From the NCBI RefSeq assembly GCF_030272615.1, contig NC_081406.1, positions 264,516,192-264,580,191 of the forward strand: a DNA stretch of 64,000 bases, read 5' to 3'. Positions 1 to 10,575 of this stretch are shown here, one piece after another; the first letter of the stretch is position 1; the number at the start of each line of letters is the position of its first letter. This stretch comes from Cryptomeria japonica (Eukaryota; Streptophyta; Pinopsida; Cupressales; Cupressaceae). The position numbers and the translations under genes are program-made. The notes under the pieces were generated by a model. It did not search any database, was not told where the DNA came from, and saw only the letters and a program-made list of their open reading frames with translations.

Positions 1-1070
1 AAGTCTTAGTTAGTTGGACTTCTCCCAATTTTTGCTCTTGGCCCCTCTCCTATATATATTAGAGGGTGCTATTTGTAATTTTTTTCTTTTTAGCAAGCAA
101 GAAAACTCTGCAAAAATTTGTAATGATAAAGATTTTGTGTTTTATACTTGTAAATTGGTTTTGCAAGCAATATAAAGAAGACATTTGAGTTTCAGACTTT
201 GTGTTGAAGCCTTGTTCATATATCCATTGTGTTTTTATGTCACAATGATATACTTTTCTGTATATAATTGAGATTCTAGTGAGGTTGTTAGAAAGAACTT
301 TGATATAATTTCTTGTAGATTTTGTGCTGCAAATATTGAGGATTAAGTTAGTGTATTTAAGTGTTCATAATAGGGAGAGGTTACAAGACTTTGTGCTTGT
401 AGGTGTTACTATTTACAGTAGTCTAGAGGTGCACCATATCAATAGACTTTGAGTTGTTGTAACTTGTACATTGTTATCATACTAATCATTCTGGAAGGTA
501 GATAGGACAGTAGAAAAGTGAAGATTTTGAGCATTGCTTTATTATTCCCATCCTAGGGAAGTGATGGAAAACTTTGCGCTTTTATGGAAATTTTATTTCC
601 TTTCATATAAGCATATTTGTTATTCTTCAAATTTATTAGATTTCTGTATTTGTTACTCTAGTTGCAGTTTATTTTCTAAAAAGAGAAAAGAATGTCATCT
701 TTTCTAAAAAAAAAGAAGAGAAAAGGAAGTTGTCCCACCCAAGTTAGATTAGTGTTTATATATTATAGTTAATTTGTAATAGTGGGAAATGGGGAGCCTT
801 CCCTTAGAATTAGGGGAGTTTTAAACTCACACGTTGTGGCTGAAACCATAATTTTGCACGTCTTCTCAGGAATACAAAATTTTCAACCAATATCCTATAG
901 TAGAGGAATACAGTTCATTAGTATCCAAGGCTTGAGCTCTAAGTCGAGCAATAAATAAATCATATCCTAATAGTTGGGGATTTGGCTTGTCCAATTGAAA
1001 CTTGACATCAATAATGGACCCTTTTCTAATTGCCAAATGATGTCCTAAATTGCAAGGTTGATAGTCTATT
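1..1070 (+). other. AT-rich, LTR-like sequence without a gene
   Basis: No coding frame of interest is visible. A TATA-like run lies at 51-60 and is followed by a long T-rich leader, which would suit the U3/R part of an LTR read on the + strand. No partner LTR, primer site or terminal TG/CA could be found, so this is only a guess at old retroelement DNA lying outside element A. It may continue to the left of the window. Confidence 0.3.
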
Positions 1071-1558
1071 TAGTTGCAGTAAATATTATTTATTCATGCT
1101 TAAGTCCAACTTAGGCATGTTTCATTTAGTAGTCTTAGGCATATGTAACAATTAGTTGCCATTAAATGTCATTTACACATTAAGCTTACTTAGGCTTAGT
1201 TAGCATAAGTTAGTTATCATAAAGTTAGTTTATGTTATCTCTCATTTAATTTTGTTCATGTTAGTTATCTTAGGTGTCATTCTAGATAGAGATGTCATAG
1301 CTCATTCTTTAATATTAGTTTTATAATGCATCATGCATTTAATTTTGTATTAAGGGTAGTTAATGACCTCATCATCTCTTGCATATTTAAGAAAGGATCA
1401 TTTGTACATTATATCAATATCAATTCATATCAATTTCATCTCAATATCATTTTGATCTCCACTGTTCATTCTTGTTCATGTTTGATTGTGGTTGGTTTGT
1501 TTCTTAGTCAATCCCTTTAAGATTACAACTCCATGATGGGCTCTTAATATTTCCAACA
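1071..1558 (+). repeat. 5' LTR of element A
   Basis: This 488-bp stretch matches 31510-31990 along its whole length: both run from a GTTG(C/T)AGTAAATATT start to GGGCTCTTAAT(A/C)TTTCCAACA. The start is TA-GTTG here against TG-TTG in the other copy, so the terminal TG appears mutated. The end is followed directly by a perfect primer binding site. Confidence 0.82.
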
Positions 1559-1570
1559 TGGTATCAGAGC
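1559..1570 (+). other. Primer binding site of element A (tRNA-iMet type)
   Basis: TGGTATCAGAGC lies immediately after the LTR end CCAACA. It is the standard plant initiator-Met tRNA complement used to prime minus-strand DNA synthesis. Confidence 0.85.
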
Positions 1571-2425
1571 TTTGTTCAAGAAAATTTACTTCCCGTTCCA
1601 TAGAATTGAGCATTTGATAGAGATCTGTTATTTGCTCCCTCCCATAGGCCAATTCGCAGACCCAACATCATTTCAACGTTGAGAATTCTTTGAATTTTTA
1701 GAAATAGCCTTGATTTGGTTTGTCGTAATACTTGTTTGTAGTGACATTATTCAGGCTTTTTCCAATCTAATCTTGGTTAGGCATCATTATTTCCCTACAA
1801 TATTTTAAATTGTGATATTATTCAATTTTTTGAGCCTATTCATAGCAACTACAATACTACCTACTAGTTATTATTGAACAATGATATAATTAAATATTGG
1901 TAGAAGATTATAATATCTATTTGTGCAACATCTCTCTATCATCCAAGTTGATATTATTTGGAGGTTTTGGTTCTATCTCTAAGATTTTAAAGAATTGTCA
2001 TAGTTTGCTATATGTTTTACATTTTATTCTTCTTTGATCATCTTGAAGAGGGAGAACTATAGGGAATGGGGCGATTGCATTATCACTCATCTTAGTAAGC
2101 TTCATTTATTGTCATATTTGTATAATCTTGTTCCCCTACCCGACACACCTCGTCAAAAAAAATTGGAAATGCAACATGGATCTTGTCTTTAGAGTCATTC
2201 TTATGCATGTTAATGGTGATGGAGTCTATTGTTGATTTTGAGTGTCCTCGAGCTCGTTGGACTAAAATTTGGGAGTTATATGGAGATCCTGATACTTAAT
2301 CCTTCCCAACTGATTCCATTTTGCATCTTCACTCTTTAGCGAAGATACCCCATGATCATATTTTTGACACTTCAGTTAGGGTTACTTTAGAGAATCCTAA
2401 ATATTCTTCAAAGATAGTTGATCTG
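1571..2425 (+). pseudogene. Decayed left internal region of element A
   Basis: The region runs from the primer site to the point where B inserted. Around 2040-2280 a + strand frame gives short Copia-gag-like stretches rich in Trp, Leu and Asp (for example NYREWGDCIITHLSKLHLL), but stops and frameshifts break it. No zinc knuckle or pol motif is seen. It could be the remains of a Copia-type gag or simply noncoding leader, and the assignment is weak. The sequence stops at 2425 and resumes at 30753. Confidence 0.35.
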
Positions 2426-2525
2426 TGATGCAGAGGCCTACCCAAACTCCTAATGACAAGCCCAAACAAGGTTAGGCTGGTGACCCCTTAACTACTCACA
2501 AGGGTCCTGCAAGGAAGGACTCTAC
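2426..2525 (-). repeat. 3' LTR of element B, piece 1 of 3
   Basis: These 100 bp match 29256-29355, starting TGATGCAGAG and ending AAGGACTCTAC. The match breaks exactly where element C begins, at one copy of the TCTAC target duplication. Confidence 0.93.
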
Positions 2526-3697
2526 TGTTGGCATTTTTGATGTTTATGTTGTGATTGTCATTGATGGACACACACTTGCATTGAGATCCCCTTTATATGT
2601 ATGAGCTAGAGCTCAACCAGTATCTGTTCCAACCGGTATGTTGTATTCTAGTCTTTAGACTATTGGTGATTTTGTAGAATGTGTTTCCCGGTCTGAAGCG
2701 GCATGTCGACCCCAAGCGGTTCGTAGATCTCAAGTGGTACGAGGGAGCAAAGTGACATAACACATTCTTACCAATCTTCATTTTTGTCAAACCGGCAACC
2801 GGTATTTTGTATGAACCGGTAATACTCTGTGTTGAGTTACCAACCGACATTTTGTGATGAGTTACCAATCCACCGATTGTATGACGGTGCCGACACATTG
2901 ACAGTGCTTTTTGTGTCGTGTTACTGAGTATGTCTAGATTCATTGAACCTAGGAAATTGAAATGTAATCCTATTGGACCTACATGAAATCAGATTCCTTC
3001 ATAGGGACATTATGTCTAGGGTTCTAGGTTGTTGTTGAGAGTTTAGTTTGTGCTAGGGTTTAAGGTGATTGATGAGTTGTAAGAGCGATCTTATCTGAGA
3101 AGATCAAATTGTAATTGAGTGAGAGACAAAGAAGACTAAAGTAATGCTGGAATGCATTAGCTGTGAGCTATACTGGATCTAACCAAGCAATCTGTGCTAA
3201 CTGATAGATCACACACTTGTTGATTACTCACCTCTTTGACAAGTTTGTAGCCCTTAACCGGGTAGGCTCAGAGTAGCCTTTGTAAAATCCTCTAACAAGG
3301 TGGTTCACCTCTATGAATCTAAAATCCTCTAGCAAGGTAGTCCTTGATCGGACTTATCTCCTAATAGAGATTGAGATTTCTAACTGGATCTGTTCTGGTG
3401 AAGAACTTTGTAAGACCTTAACTGGTCTGACCTTAACCGGTCTGGTTTCTATTCTGCAGATAGTGACTTGTGAGTTCCATCTCACCGTGGTTTTTCCCAT
3501 TTGGGTTTCCACGTCAAATATCTTGTGTTATGGTTGTATTTCTTTTGTGGGTGAATGCTTTATTTGCATTTTGGTTTGCTTGTGTGATAACCTGTCTGTC
3601 TGTTAAGCTATCTTACTAGTTTATCTTTAGACTGTTTAAGTGTTTAAGTGCAGTGTTTTTTGGTATACTAATTCACCCCCCCTCTTAGTATTCGTCA
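2526..3697 (+). repeat. 5' LTR of element C
   Basis: 1,172 bp, near-identical to 9147-10322. It contains many AACCGGT-type motifs (for example near 2634, 2790-2818 and 3420-3445). It also has the Copia-type sequence GTGGTTTTTCCCATTTGGGTTTCCACG near its 3' end, and a terminal C run before CTCTTAGTATTCGTCA. Short reading frames inside it, including a 116-codon one on the - strand, are chance frames. Confidence 0.93.
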
Positions 3698-3699
3698 AT

Positions 3700-3712
3700 T
3701 GGTATTAGAGCC
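3700..3712 (+). other. Primer binding site of element C
   Basis: TGGTATTAGAGCC lies two bases after the 5' LTR end. It differs from the tRNA-iMet complement by one base (T for C), a variant also seen in element B. Confidence 0.85.
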
Positions 3713-3816
3713 AATCTTTCTATAAGTTTAACCACTTGGAAAGAGATATGGGGGAATATACCTTGAGGTAACTTACTCAATGACTCATTCAGTCTGAGAA
3801 AGCCTATGATGATCTT

Positions 3817-4929
3817 ATGGTCAAATACAAGGCATCTCAAGCAAAAAGGAGAGAACATGCAAAAAAGCTGATGGAGCTATCTGAAAATAGTTCTGCAGAT
3901 GAAGCAGACATGGAAGACCTAATTGCAGAAGTAAATAAGTTGAATGAATCAAACTCCAACCCGAGAAAGGAGTTGGAAGGACTGACTATCCGGATGTGTC
4001 AAGAGCTTGAGAACCGGAGAAAAACTGAAGACCTAGTGAAAGAAAGAGATTGTGAGATCTCCAAGTTGAAACAAGAGATGAGTGCCCTAAATGCTCAACT
4101 CCATGCAAGCAAGATGGAAAAGGAAGACATGCAAGGAGAACTGAACACTACCATCTCTGAGAATGAAAACCTGTTGGAAACAAATGCTGCTATTTCCAAA
4201 GAACTCTCCGAGTCAAAGGAAATACTTGCTAAGTTCAGCAAAAGTACTGTCAAGATAGAGCAAAAGCTTGAGTCGGCTAGACCGGTAAAGAATATCAATG
4301 GACTTGGTTTCTCTGGACATGAGGAAGGAGAATCCTCAGGAACAAATGCTGAAGCATCAAAGAAGCAACCGACATTCAAAGGAAAAGGTAAGCAAAAATT
4401 CAAACCTGTTTGCTTTAACTATCTTAAAGAAGGACACACTGCCAATGTATGTAGGAGCAAAGCCTACAATAATTTTCCTTACTTTATTAACAATGTACCT
4501 AGATCCAATAAGTTCAATGGTCATTGTTATGCATGCAACAAGTTTGGACATAGAGCATTTGAATGTAGGTCTGTGATGAATAACACTCAAAGATATCCTC
4601 AAAGGACCCAAGGAGTTGGTCCTGAACCTTTTGTGAACCAGAAACACAACTGGTTTAATGTCTTCAATCATCAGCCAAGAAGCAGTGGTCATCAAGCGGC
4701 AACCAGATGGAGAGCAAACTATTGGATTTGTCATGGTCATGGTCACACTGCTGCTACATGTAGAAGGAAGAATGGAAACATGAACAATGGACCTTGGAGA
4801 GCACCTGGAATGATTTGCTATCATTGCAACAAACCGGGTCATGCGACAAGATTCTGCAGAAGCAGAAAGAGTGTATCTGATGATATACTGGTTACTCCGA
4901 AAGGAGAAATTAATGTTGAAACAGTTTAA
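3817..4929 (+). CDS. gag: Gag-like zinc-knuckle protein of element C (N-terminally shortened)
   Basis: This 370-codon frame resembles the C-terminal half of a Sirevirus gag, the nucleocapsid protein that packages element RNA in cytoplasmic particles. Residues about 25-155 are a charged heptad-rich coiled coil. A Gly-Leu-Gly-Phe linker and a Ser/Lys-rich stretch follow. Then come CCHC-type knuckles: one at about residue 199 whose second Cys is Tyr, an intact one starting at C237 (CYACNKFGHRAFEC), a degenerate one near 305 and an intact one at C334 (CYHCNKPGHATRFC). The usual N-terminal gag domain is absent: only about 100 bp separate the primer site from the start, and the frame upstream is broken by stops. 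The first in-frame ATG was taken as start. No protease follows. The frame is open throughout, so a protein could still be made. Confidence 0.75.
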   Translation: MVKYKASQAKRREHAKKLMELSENSSADEADMEDLIAEVNKLNESNSNPRKELEGLTIRMCQELENRRKTEDLVKERDCEISKLKQEMSALNAQLHASKMEKEDMQGELNTTISENENLLETNAAISKELSESKEILAKFSKSTVKIEQKLESARPVKNINGLGFSGHEEGESSGTNAEASKKQPTFKGKGKQKFKPVCFNYLKEGHTANVCRSKAYNNFPYFINNVPRSNKFNGHCYACNKFGHRAFECRSVMNNTQRYPQRTQGVGPEPFVNQKHNWFNVFNHQPRSSGHQAATRWRANYWICHGHGHTAATCRRKNGNMNNGPWRAPGMICYHCNKPGHATRFCRSRKSVSDDILVTPKGEINVETV

Positions 4930-5204
4930 GCAGACATGAACAAAAATTGGAGGAAGAAACCAACAATGTTGGAAGAGGGACTGGTTTATGGACCTAGTGT
5001 GAAAATATTGGAACCGACAAACTAAGCTTCAAAAGGCTTAGGAGGAGCAAACGGCAAAATGTTTTCGAACCCCCGGTTTATACCGGGAAAAGACCTTAAC
5101 CGGTATGTGATACTTGTTGCTTGGTAGAAGACCGAAAATGGTAAAAAGGCAAATTAGGGTTTACACCCTAATAGAGGAGCATTAATGGTGGTAGGTGAGA
5201 GACA
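4930..5204 (+). other. Spacer between the two reading frames of element C
   Basis: Gag ends with TAA at 4927-4929. The next 275 bp have no sustained frame and no pol motif. CCGGT-type motifs recur (for example near 5085-5105), as in the LTRs. A protease-integrase-RT block would be expected here in a complete Copia element. Confidence 0.6.
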
Positions 5205-5473
5205 TGTATAAAAACATTTTTCAAATCACTTCTCACTATCTGTTTTAAAGCGAAGAAAAGTTTTTCAAAGAGCAGAGCGAAGAAAAGGTGATTTGAGCTG
5301 AGATTTCAAGAAATTGACAAATCGCGAAGGAGATTCAAATTCAAATTGCAAATGGTCAAGTGGAGAACACAAAGCGCTGATTTAGCAACCGACGGAGTGT
5401 GGAGTGAAGGAGAACCAGAAAGCCCTAAATTTGCATTTTAAAGATATTTCTCGAGTTCTTAAAATATTATACA
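5205..5473 (+). promoter_or_regulatory. Putative internal promoter and leader for the second ORF of C
   Basis: A clear TATA-type box, TGTATAAAAAC, lies at about 5205-5215. It is followed by a C/T-rich possible start region (about 5222-5245) and a purine-rich leader of about 230 bp. The leader repeats AGCGAAGAAAAG-like units (5250-5290) and ends at the ATG at 5474. The layout resembles a plant gene promoter plus 5'UTR rather than retroelement coding sequence. Activity is inferred from sequence only. Confidence 0.45.
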
Positions 5474-8400
5474 ATGGCTTCCGCATCTCATACCAATTCT
5501 AGTGCATCCATTGAGTCTGAAAGTTTCATTCAAAGGAAGTGAAAGTATAATGCCCTATCACAAGTTCCAGTTGGAGTGATAGTAGAAGAGGGAATTTGTG
5601 ACTATATTGATTGCAAGATTGAAGACCTAGGGTCTCTAGCCATCCACTCCCAACTAGGTCTGTTTTGTGGAAAGGATAAGAAAATCAAACCAGAATATAG
5701 TATCTTAGAGAAGAAGAAACTCCATAATGCTGTATACTTTCTGGAAGACTTTACAGAGGATCATTTTGAGCAGAGTCCATGGTGACAAGATGTACTTGAA
5801 GATGACGCATGATATCACGCCACAGGCAATTCGTGCAGTCACCTGTTCTGCAACACAGGGGAAGTGTCAGCCCTAAGGACAATAAGAAAAATGGAAATGT
5901 CAAGGCTCACCGGTTTAGTGAGCGATTCACGAGGCATGACAGTCAACTCCATCAAGGATGATCTAGTTAAGTATGCTTGCATGGTGATAGGCTACCGAAC
6001 ATTCTCTGCCAGCAGAATTAACTCTATATCTGCTGCAGTGGTAAATGCTGCTTACCGGATGATTAAAGAGGATACATCATTTGACCTGTGCACCGGTATG
6101 TAGAGGCAACTCCTGTCTAATTTGAAGTCGATCAAACAAGATAATGCATTGAGATTCAAGTTCAGACAACTATTGGTTGGGTTGTTTTTCTATTTTCAAG
6201 GCTACTTTCTTGGAGTAGGAGATGTCCAGTGGTCTTCTGACCAACTGGTAACCAAGCAAATCAAGGAAAGCATTCAAGCAATTAGAACCGATTACCCTGA
6301 TGTGCTGAACAAGTATTTTGATGAGTTCAGATGGAAAATGAGTCAAAGGATGGGGATCTTAGGTGACATCATCAAGAAATATGAAGATGACATCTGTTTC
6401 ACCATCCAGGTGGACAAATGCTTAATGGAGGCTGTTGAGCCTAGAATGGAAGAAGTGGAGCCAATGGGCTATGAGGTGATGTATGATATGTTGGAAGGGT
6501 ATGCCTCAACCCTTATTGCCTCACCTCTTGATCTTAAGGCAAAGAGGACCGTAACCTATCTGGAAAGGATTGCACCGGTCGAGGAACCCTCTGTTAAGAA
6601 AGGAAAAGAACCAACAACAAAGAAGGCAAAGGCAGTGCCTGCAACATCGACACCAGCTACTACTGCAACTCCAAGAGTGACCAAGCAGTCACTTGCAAAG
6701 AAGAAACCAGAAGTGGCACTGACAAAATTCTTTGAAAGAAAAAGGAAGACTAAGTCAGATGAACCAAACTCTGAAGAGACTGAGTCTGAGGAGATGCCAA
6801 AAAAGGCCAGACAGACGAAGAAGATGAAGAAGAATAAACCGACAACGTATGCACCGGTAAATATTGATATCTCCTCATATAAACCTTTGACACATTGTTA
6901 AAGAACAATAAGGAATATTAGGAGAAAATTACTTAATGACTTAGTAGATTATTATGATGATTTTAGTGATGAGGAGAAAGAAGAAGTACTACAAGAGATT
7001 ATTATTTATTTGTGTAAGAATGACCGGTCGCCATCAGAGATTAAATCTCAGACACCGGATTCCTTATATAAGGCATTAGATAATAAATGGCGCATTTCCA
7101 TAGAAAAAGAACAGGAGATTAGGGAGAAAGTCTTTGCACAGTACTTTCCCGACCTCTCAAACTCAGAATTATTTGATGTTTTGGACCAAAATAAAGGACT
7201 CTTCTTCACAAGGAGAAGAAGACTCTGGCTGTTAGAAGGAAGAGTTGATGATGTTGAAAAAGACACTCATCAGTATATGGATCATGCTATCCATGCTCAC
7301 AAAGCATGTATGGCCAACCTGCAAGCGGAAAAAGAACTGGTTATATCCAAACTGGATGAAGTTTTTGATGAAGAAGGAAACCCGGTTGAAGAACCAATCG
7401 ACACTACTGATGTCGATGCCCTGGACGTAGAAGATGTCACTAAGGACATACCTTCTGAGGGAACAGGACAGGTGCAACAGGCCGAATAGAGCAGTGAGAA
7501 AGCCGAGGACAGACATGAAGCGGCTAAGGAACAGGCTGAGAAGAAGAAGAGGGATGAAGATGAGAAAAAGCGGAAAGAGGAAGAGGAGAAAAGAAAAGAT
7601 TAAGAGAAAAAGAAGCAAGAAGATGAGAGGAAAAAGAAAGAAGAAGAGGATAAGGAAGAAAAGAAGAAGAAGGAAGAGGAAAATAAGAAGAAGGAAGAGG
7701 AAGATAAAGAAAAGGAAAAGCGGAAGGAAGAAGAAAAGAAGAAGAAGGAAGAGGAAGAGAAAGAAGAGGAGAAGAGGAAGGAAGCTGAGAGGAAAAAGAA
7801 AGAAGAGGAAGACAAGGAACAAGAAAAGAAGAAGGAAGCAGAGATAAAGAAGAAGGAAGAAGAAGACAAGGCAGCGGAGAAAAGCAAAGCGGAGAAAAAG
7901 AAAGCGGAAGAGGACAAGGCAGCGAAAGCAGTGAAGAGCACACAGATGGAGACTCCGAAGGCAACCGGGAGTGAAGCCAAACCGGCTGATATCACCAGTC
8001 CTATCGATCTCCAGTCTGCAAGTGAATTGGAGCTAATGCAAAGCATCAAGGTTGCTCAAGAGCGCCTTGAAATCATTCAAAGGAAAAAGGAGCAAGATAT
8101 AATTCAAGTGGCTGTAGACACCCTTACCAGTTTGGTCCCCGGTACCAATCTTCCCAACACTGAATCATCACTAGCAAAGCTTAAGCTACTATGTACAGTA
8201 GTGGATGATCAGGTGCAGAGCCTGGAAGAAGTAGCTGAGGCAAATGTCAAGAAAGAGCATCAAAAGGCTCTTAACATTGCTCTGGTGAAGAAGTTGAATG
8301 AACTTCGGTCTGAACTGCTGAAAGACCAAAAGGATATAAGGGACGCTTTGGATGAGGGAAATCTGCTACTAAGAAAAATCTATCAAACCCATCTATTCTA

Positions 8401-8811
8401 CGATGATGTGTTAGCTCAGAAGCAAAAGCTTCAAACAGACTTATAGTCTTACTTGAGCACATTTAAGCCACCTTATGATTCCTTTGCAACTTATGGGCAA
8501 ACCGTTCACCGGTTTCACATCCAGTCAACCAAAATGGAGCAAGAGATCAACACACGGTCTAGAGTTTTGCAGGAGCTTCAATTGGTTCTACTCCCACATT
8601 TGCAAATTCTTTAGAAGTGTTATCTGAACCTGGATGCCTTGACAGTTACATAGGAAATGAGCATAGTTGATGCCATGGAAGAACAGGTCTCCCAGATGCA
8701 AACAGAGAAAGAAGTGGCCACCTGCCTACTTGAGTCCTGGTCTCTATCAATGAAACAATTTTTGCAGGACTATAAATTGGTTTTTGACAAGTATTATTCC
8801 TTGTTGTCATA
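5474..8811 (+). pseudogene. Long second ORF of element C, unknown function, with in-frame stops
   Basis: One reading frame runs from ATG 5474 to TAA 8811, about 1,112 codons. It is broken by roughly ten isolated stops (for example 5540, 6101, 6899, 7487, 8444) and one local frame slip near 5783-5850. The N-terminal third (about 5560-6550) looks like a folded domain with a hydrophobic segment (LLVGLFFYFQGYF, near 6170). A Lys/Pro/Thr-rich linker (6590-6860) and a helical part (7010-7480) follow. Next is about 150 residues almost wholly of Lys, Glu and Arg (7490-7930), probably a single long helix, and then a Leu-rich coiled coil to the end. I do not recognise the family. Position and style recall the envelope-like ORF of Sireviruses, but here it follows gag directly. 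Most stops fit CAG/CAA to TAG/TAA change. It has its own TATA box upstream. Confidence 0.6.
7490..7935 (+). repeat. Purine-only low-complexity tract inside ORF2 of element C
   Basis: About 440 bp in which the + strand is overwhelmingly A and G, built from GAAGAAGAGG-, AAGAAGAAG- and AAAGAAAGAGG-like words. It encodes the Lys/Glu/Arg-rich helix of ORF2. Its low complexity also opens several spurious frames on both strands (for example the Ser/Phe- or Leu/Phe-rich - strand frames), which I do not regard as genes. Confidence 0.85.
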
Positions 8812-9146
8812 AACTTTTATTATTTTAATATCAAATGGAAACAGGGTTGTTCAGCGGTACTTTGTCATTGTTGGCAAAGGGGGAGAAGTACTCTATCTAT
8901 TTTGGAGAAGTATAGGGGAGAAGAATCTGGCTTTAAAATTTTGCTATATGCTTTGATACATGCTATATGCTCTGATATCTCAATGTTTATGCTCGGTATG
9001 CAAAATTGCTATACATTGTATTGATTAAGGGATAGTGTATATGCTTAGGGGGAGAAATTTTGTTAATGACATGTTTTTGTTGTAAAACACTTAGATGTCA
9101 AAATTTTATTTTCCTAAGTGTTGCCATCAATGCCAAAGGGGGAGAT
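8812..9146 (+). other. 3' untranslated region of element C with three polypurine motifs
   Basis: Three G-rich purine words occur before the 3' LTR: AAAGGGGGAGAAG (8876-8888), AGGGGGAGAAA (about 9057-9067) and AAAGGGGGAGAT (9135-9146). The last abuts the LTR and is the functional polypurine tract by position. Repeated polypurine motifs are a described Sirevirus feature. Confidence 0.8.
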
Positions 9147-10322
9147 TGTTGGCATTTTTGATGTTTATGTTGTGATTGTCTTTGATGGACACACACTTGC
9201 ATTGAGATCCCCTTTATATGTATGAGCTAGAGCTCAACCGATATCTGTTCCAACCGGTATGTTGTATTCTAGTCTTTAGACTATTGGTGATTTTGTAGAA
9301 TGTGCTTCCCGGTCTGAAGCGGCATGTCGACCCCAAGCGGTTCATAGATCTCAAGCTGTACGAGGCAGCAAGGCGGCATAACACATTCTTACCAGTCTTC
9401 ATTTTTGTCAAACCGGCAACCGATATTTTGTATGAACCGGTAATACTTTGTGTTGAGTTACCAATTGACATTTTGTGATGAGTTACCAATACGCCGATTG
9501 TCTGACGGTGCCGACACACTGACGGTGCTTTTTGTGTCATGTTACTGAGTATGTCTAGATTCATTAAACCTAGGAAATTGAAATGTAATCCTATTGGACC
9601 GACATGAAATCAGATTCCTTCATAAGGACATCAAGTCTAGGGTTCTAGGTTGTTGTTGAAAGTTTAGTTTGTGCTAGGGTTTAAGGTGGTTGATGAGTTG
9701 TTGTAAGAGCGATCTTATCTGAGAAGATCAAGTTGTAACCGAGTTAGAGACAGAGAAGAATGAAGTAATGCTATAATGCATTAGCTGTGAGCTATACTGG
9801 ATCTAACCAAGCAATCTGTGCTATCTGATAGATCACACACTTGTTGATTATTCACCTCTTTCACAAGTCTGTAGCCCTTAACCGGGTAGGCTCAGAGTAG
9901 CCTTTGTAAAATCCTCTAACAAGGTGGTTCACCTCTATGAATCTAAAATCCTCCAGCAAGGTAGTCCTTGATTAGACTTATCTCCTAACAGAGATTGAGA
10001 TTCCTAACATGATTTGTTCCAGTGAAGAACTTTGTTAGACCTTAACCGGTCTGACCTTAACCAGTCTGGTTTCTATTCTGCAAATAGTGACTTGTGAGTT
10101 CCATCTCACTGTGGTTTTTCCCATTTGGGTTTCCACGTCAAATATCTTGTGTTATGGTTGTATTGCTTTTGTGGGTGAATGCTTTATTTGCATTTTGGTT
10201 TGCTTGTGTGATAACAGGTCTGTCTGTTAAGCTGTCTTACCGGTTTATCTTTAGACTGTTTAAGTGTTTAAGTGCAGTGTTTTTCGGTATACTAATTCAC
10301 CCCCTCCTCTTAGTATTCATCA
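9147..10322 (+). repeat. 3' LTR of element C
   Basis: 1,176 bp matching 2526-3697 with scattered substitutions and small indels. It ends ATTCATCA and is followed directly by the second TCTAC target copy. Confidence 0.93.
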
Positions 10323-10327
10323 TCTAC

Positions 10328-10575
10328 ACCTTGGATGAAACTACACACACATTCATTAAGCTTAGGCCTACTCAAGATAAGTAAAAAGGCTTCAATACCT
10401 CAAACATGCTTTACTGGTGACCCCTACTCCTTGGGATTTTAAAGTTGGCTAACACATGAGATCTAAGGACTCTTTCAAACACAAGTTTTGGTTTAGGGCA
10501 CCAATTCCTTATACCTCCTTTGTAAACCTACCCCCTCGGCTTGTAGCCCTATTTGGCGATAAAATGGACCTTAAC
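10328..10575 (-). repeat. 3' LTR of element B, piece 2 of 3
   Basis: These bases match 29356-29603 in the intact B LTR (ACCTTGGATGAAACTAC... to ...GGACCTTAAC). The piece lies between the right end of C and the left end of D. Confidence 0.92.

Larger units (their letters stand above)
2526..10322 (+). mobile_element. Element C: Sirevirus-like LTR element lacking pol, with an extra ORF
   Basis: C is 7,797 bp, bounded by 1.17-kb LTRs (TGTTGGCATT...GTCA/ATCA) and a perfect 5-bp target duplication TCTAC (2521-2525 and 10323-10327). The intact LTR of B at 29351-29355 has TCTAC only once, which confirms the insertion site. Several marks are Sirevirus-like (Ty1/Copia): the LTR ends in a C-rich run followed by CTCTTAGT, the primer site is TGGTATTAGAGC, the gag is a coiled coil plus zinc knuckles, and three GGGGGAGA polypurine motifs precede the 3' LTR. 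No protease, integrase or RT is present anywhere in it. The pol position is occupied by a second long frame of unknown function. C must therefore move, if at all, using another element's enzymes. Confidence 0.92.

Noticed and set aside
2593-2943. 116-codon - strand frame, repeated at 9214-9564
   Set aside because: It lies wholly within the LTR of element C and is present twice because LTRs are duplicated. No domain and no other support.
4095-4842. - strand frames of 102 and 161 codons opposite gag of C
   Set aside because: They are shadows of the gag frame, which carries clear zinc knuckles on the + strand.
7232-8049. Long - strand frames rich in Leu/Phe or Ser/Phe, up to 196 codons, looking like membrane proteins
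   Set aside because: They are the complement of the purine-only tract coding for the Lys/Glu helix of ORF2. Low complexity removes stops in several frames.
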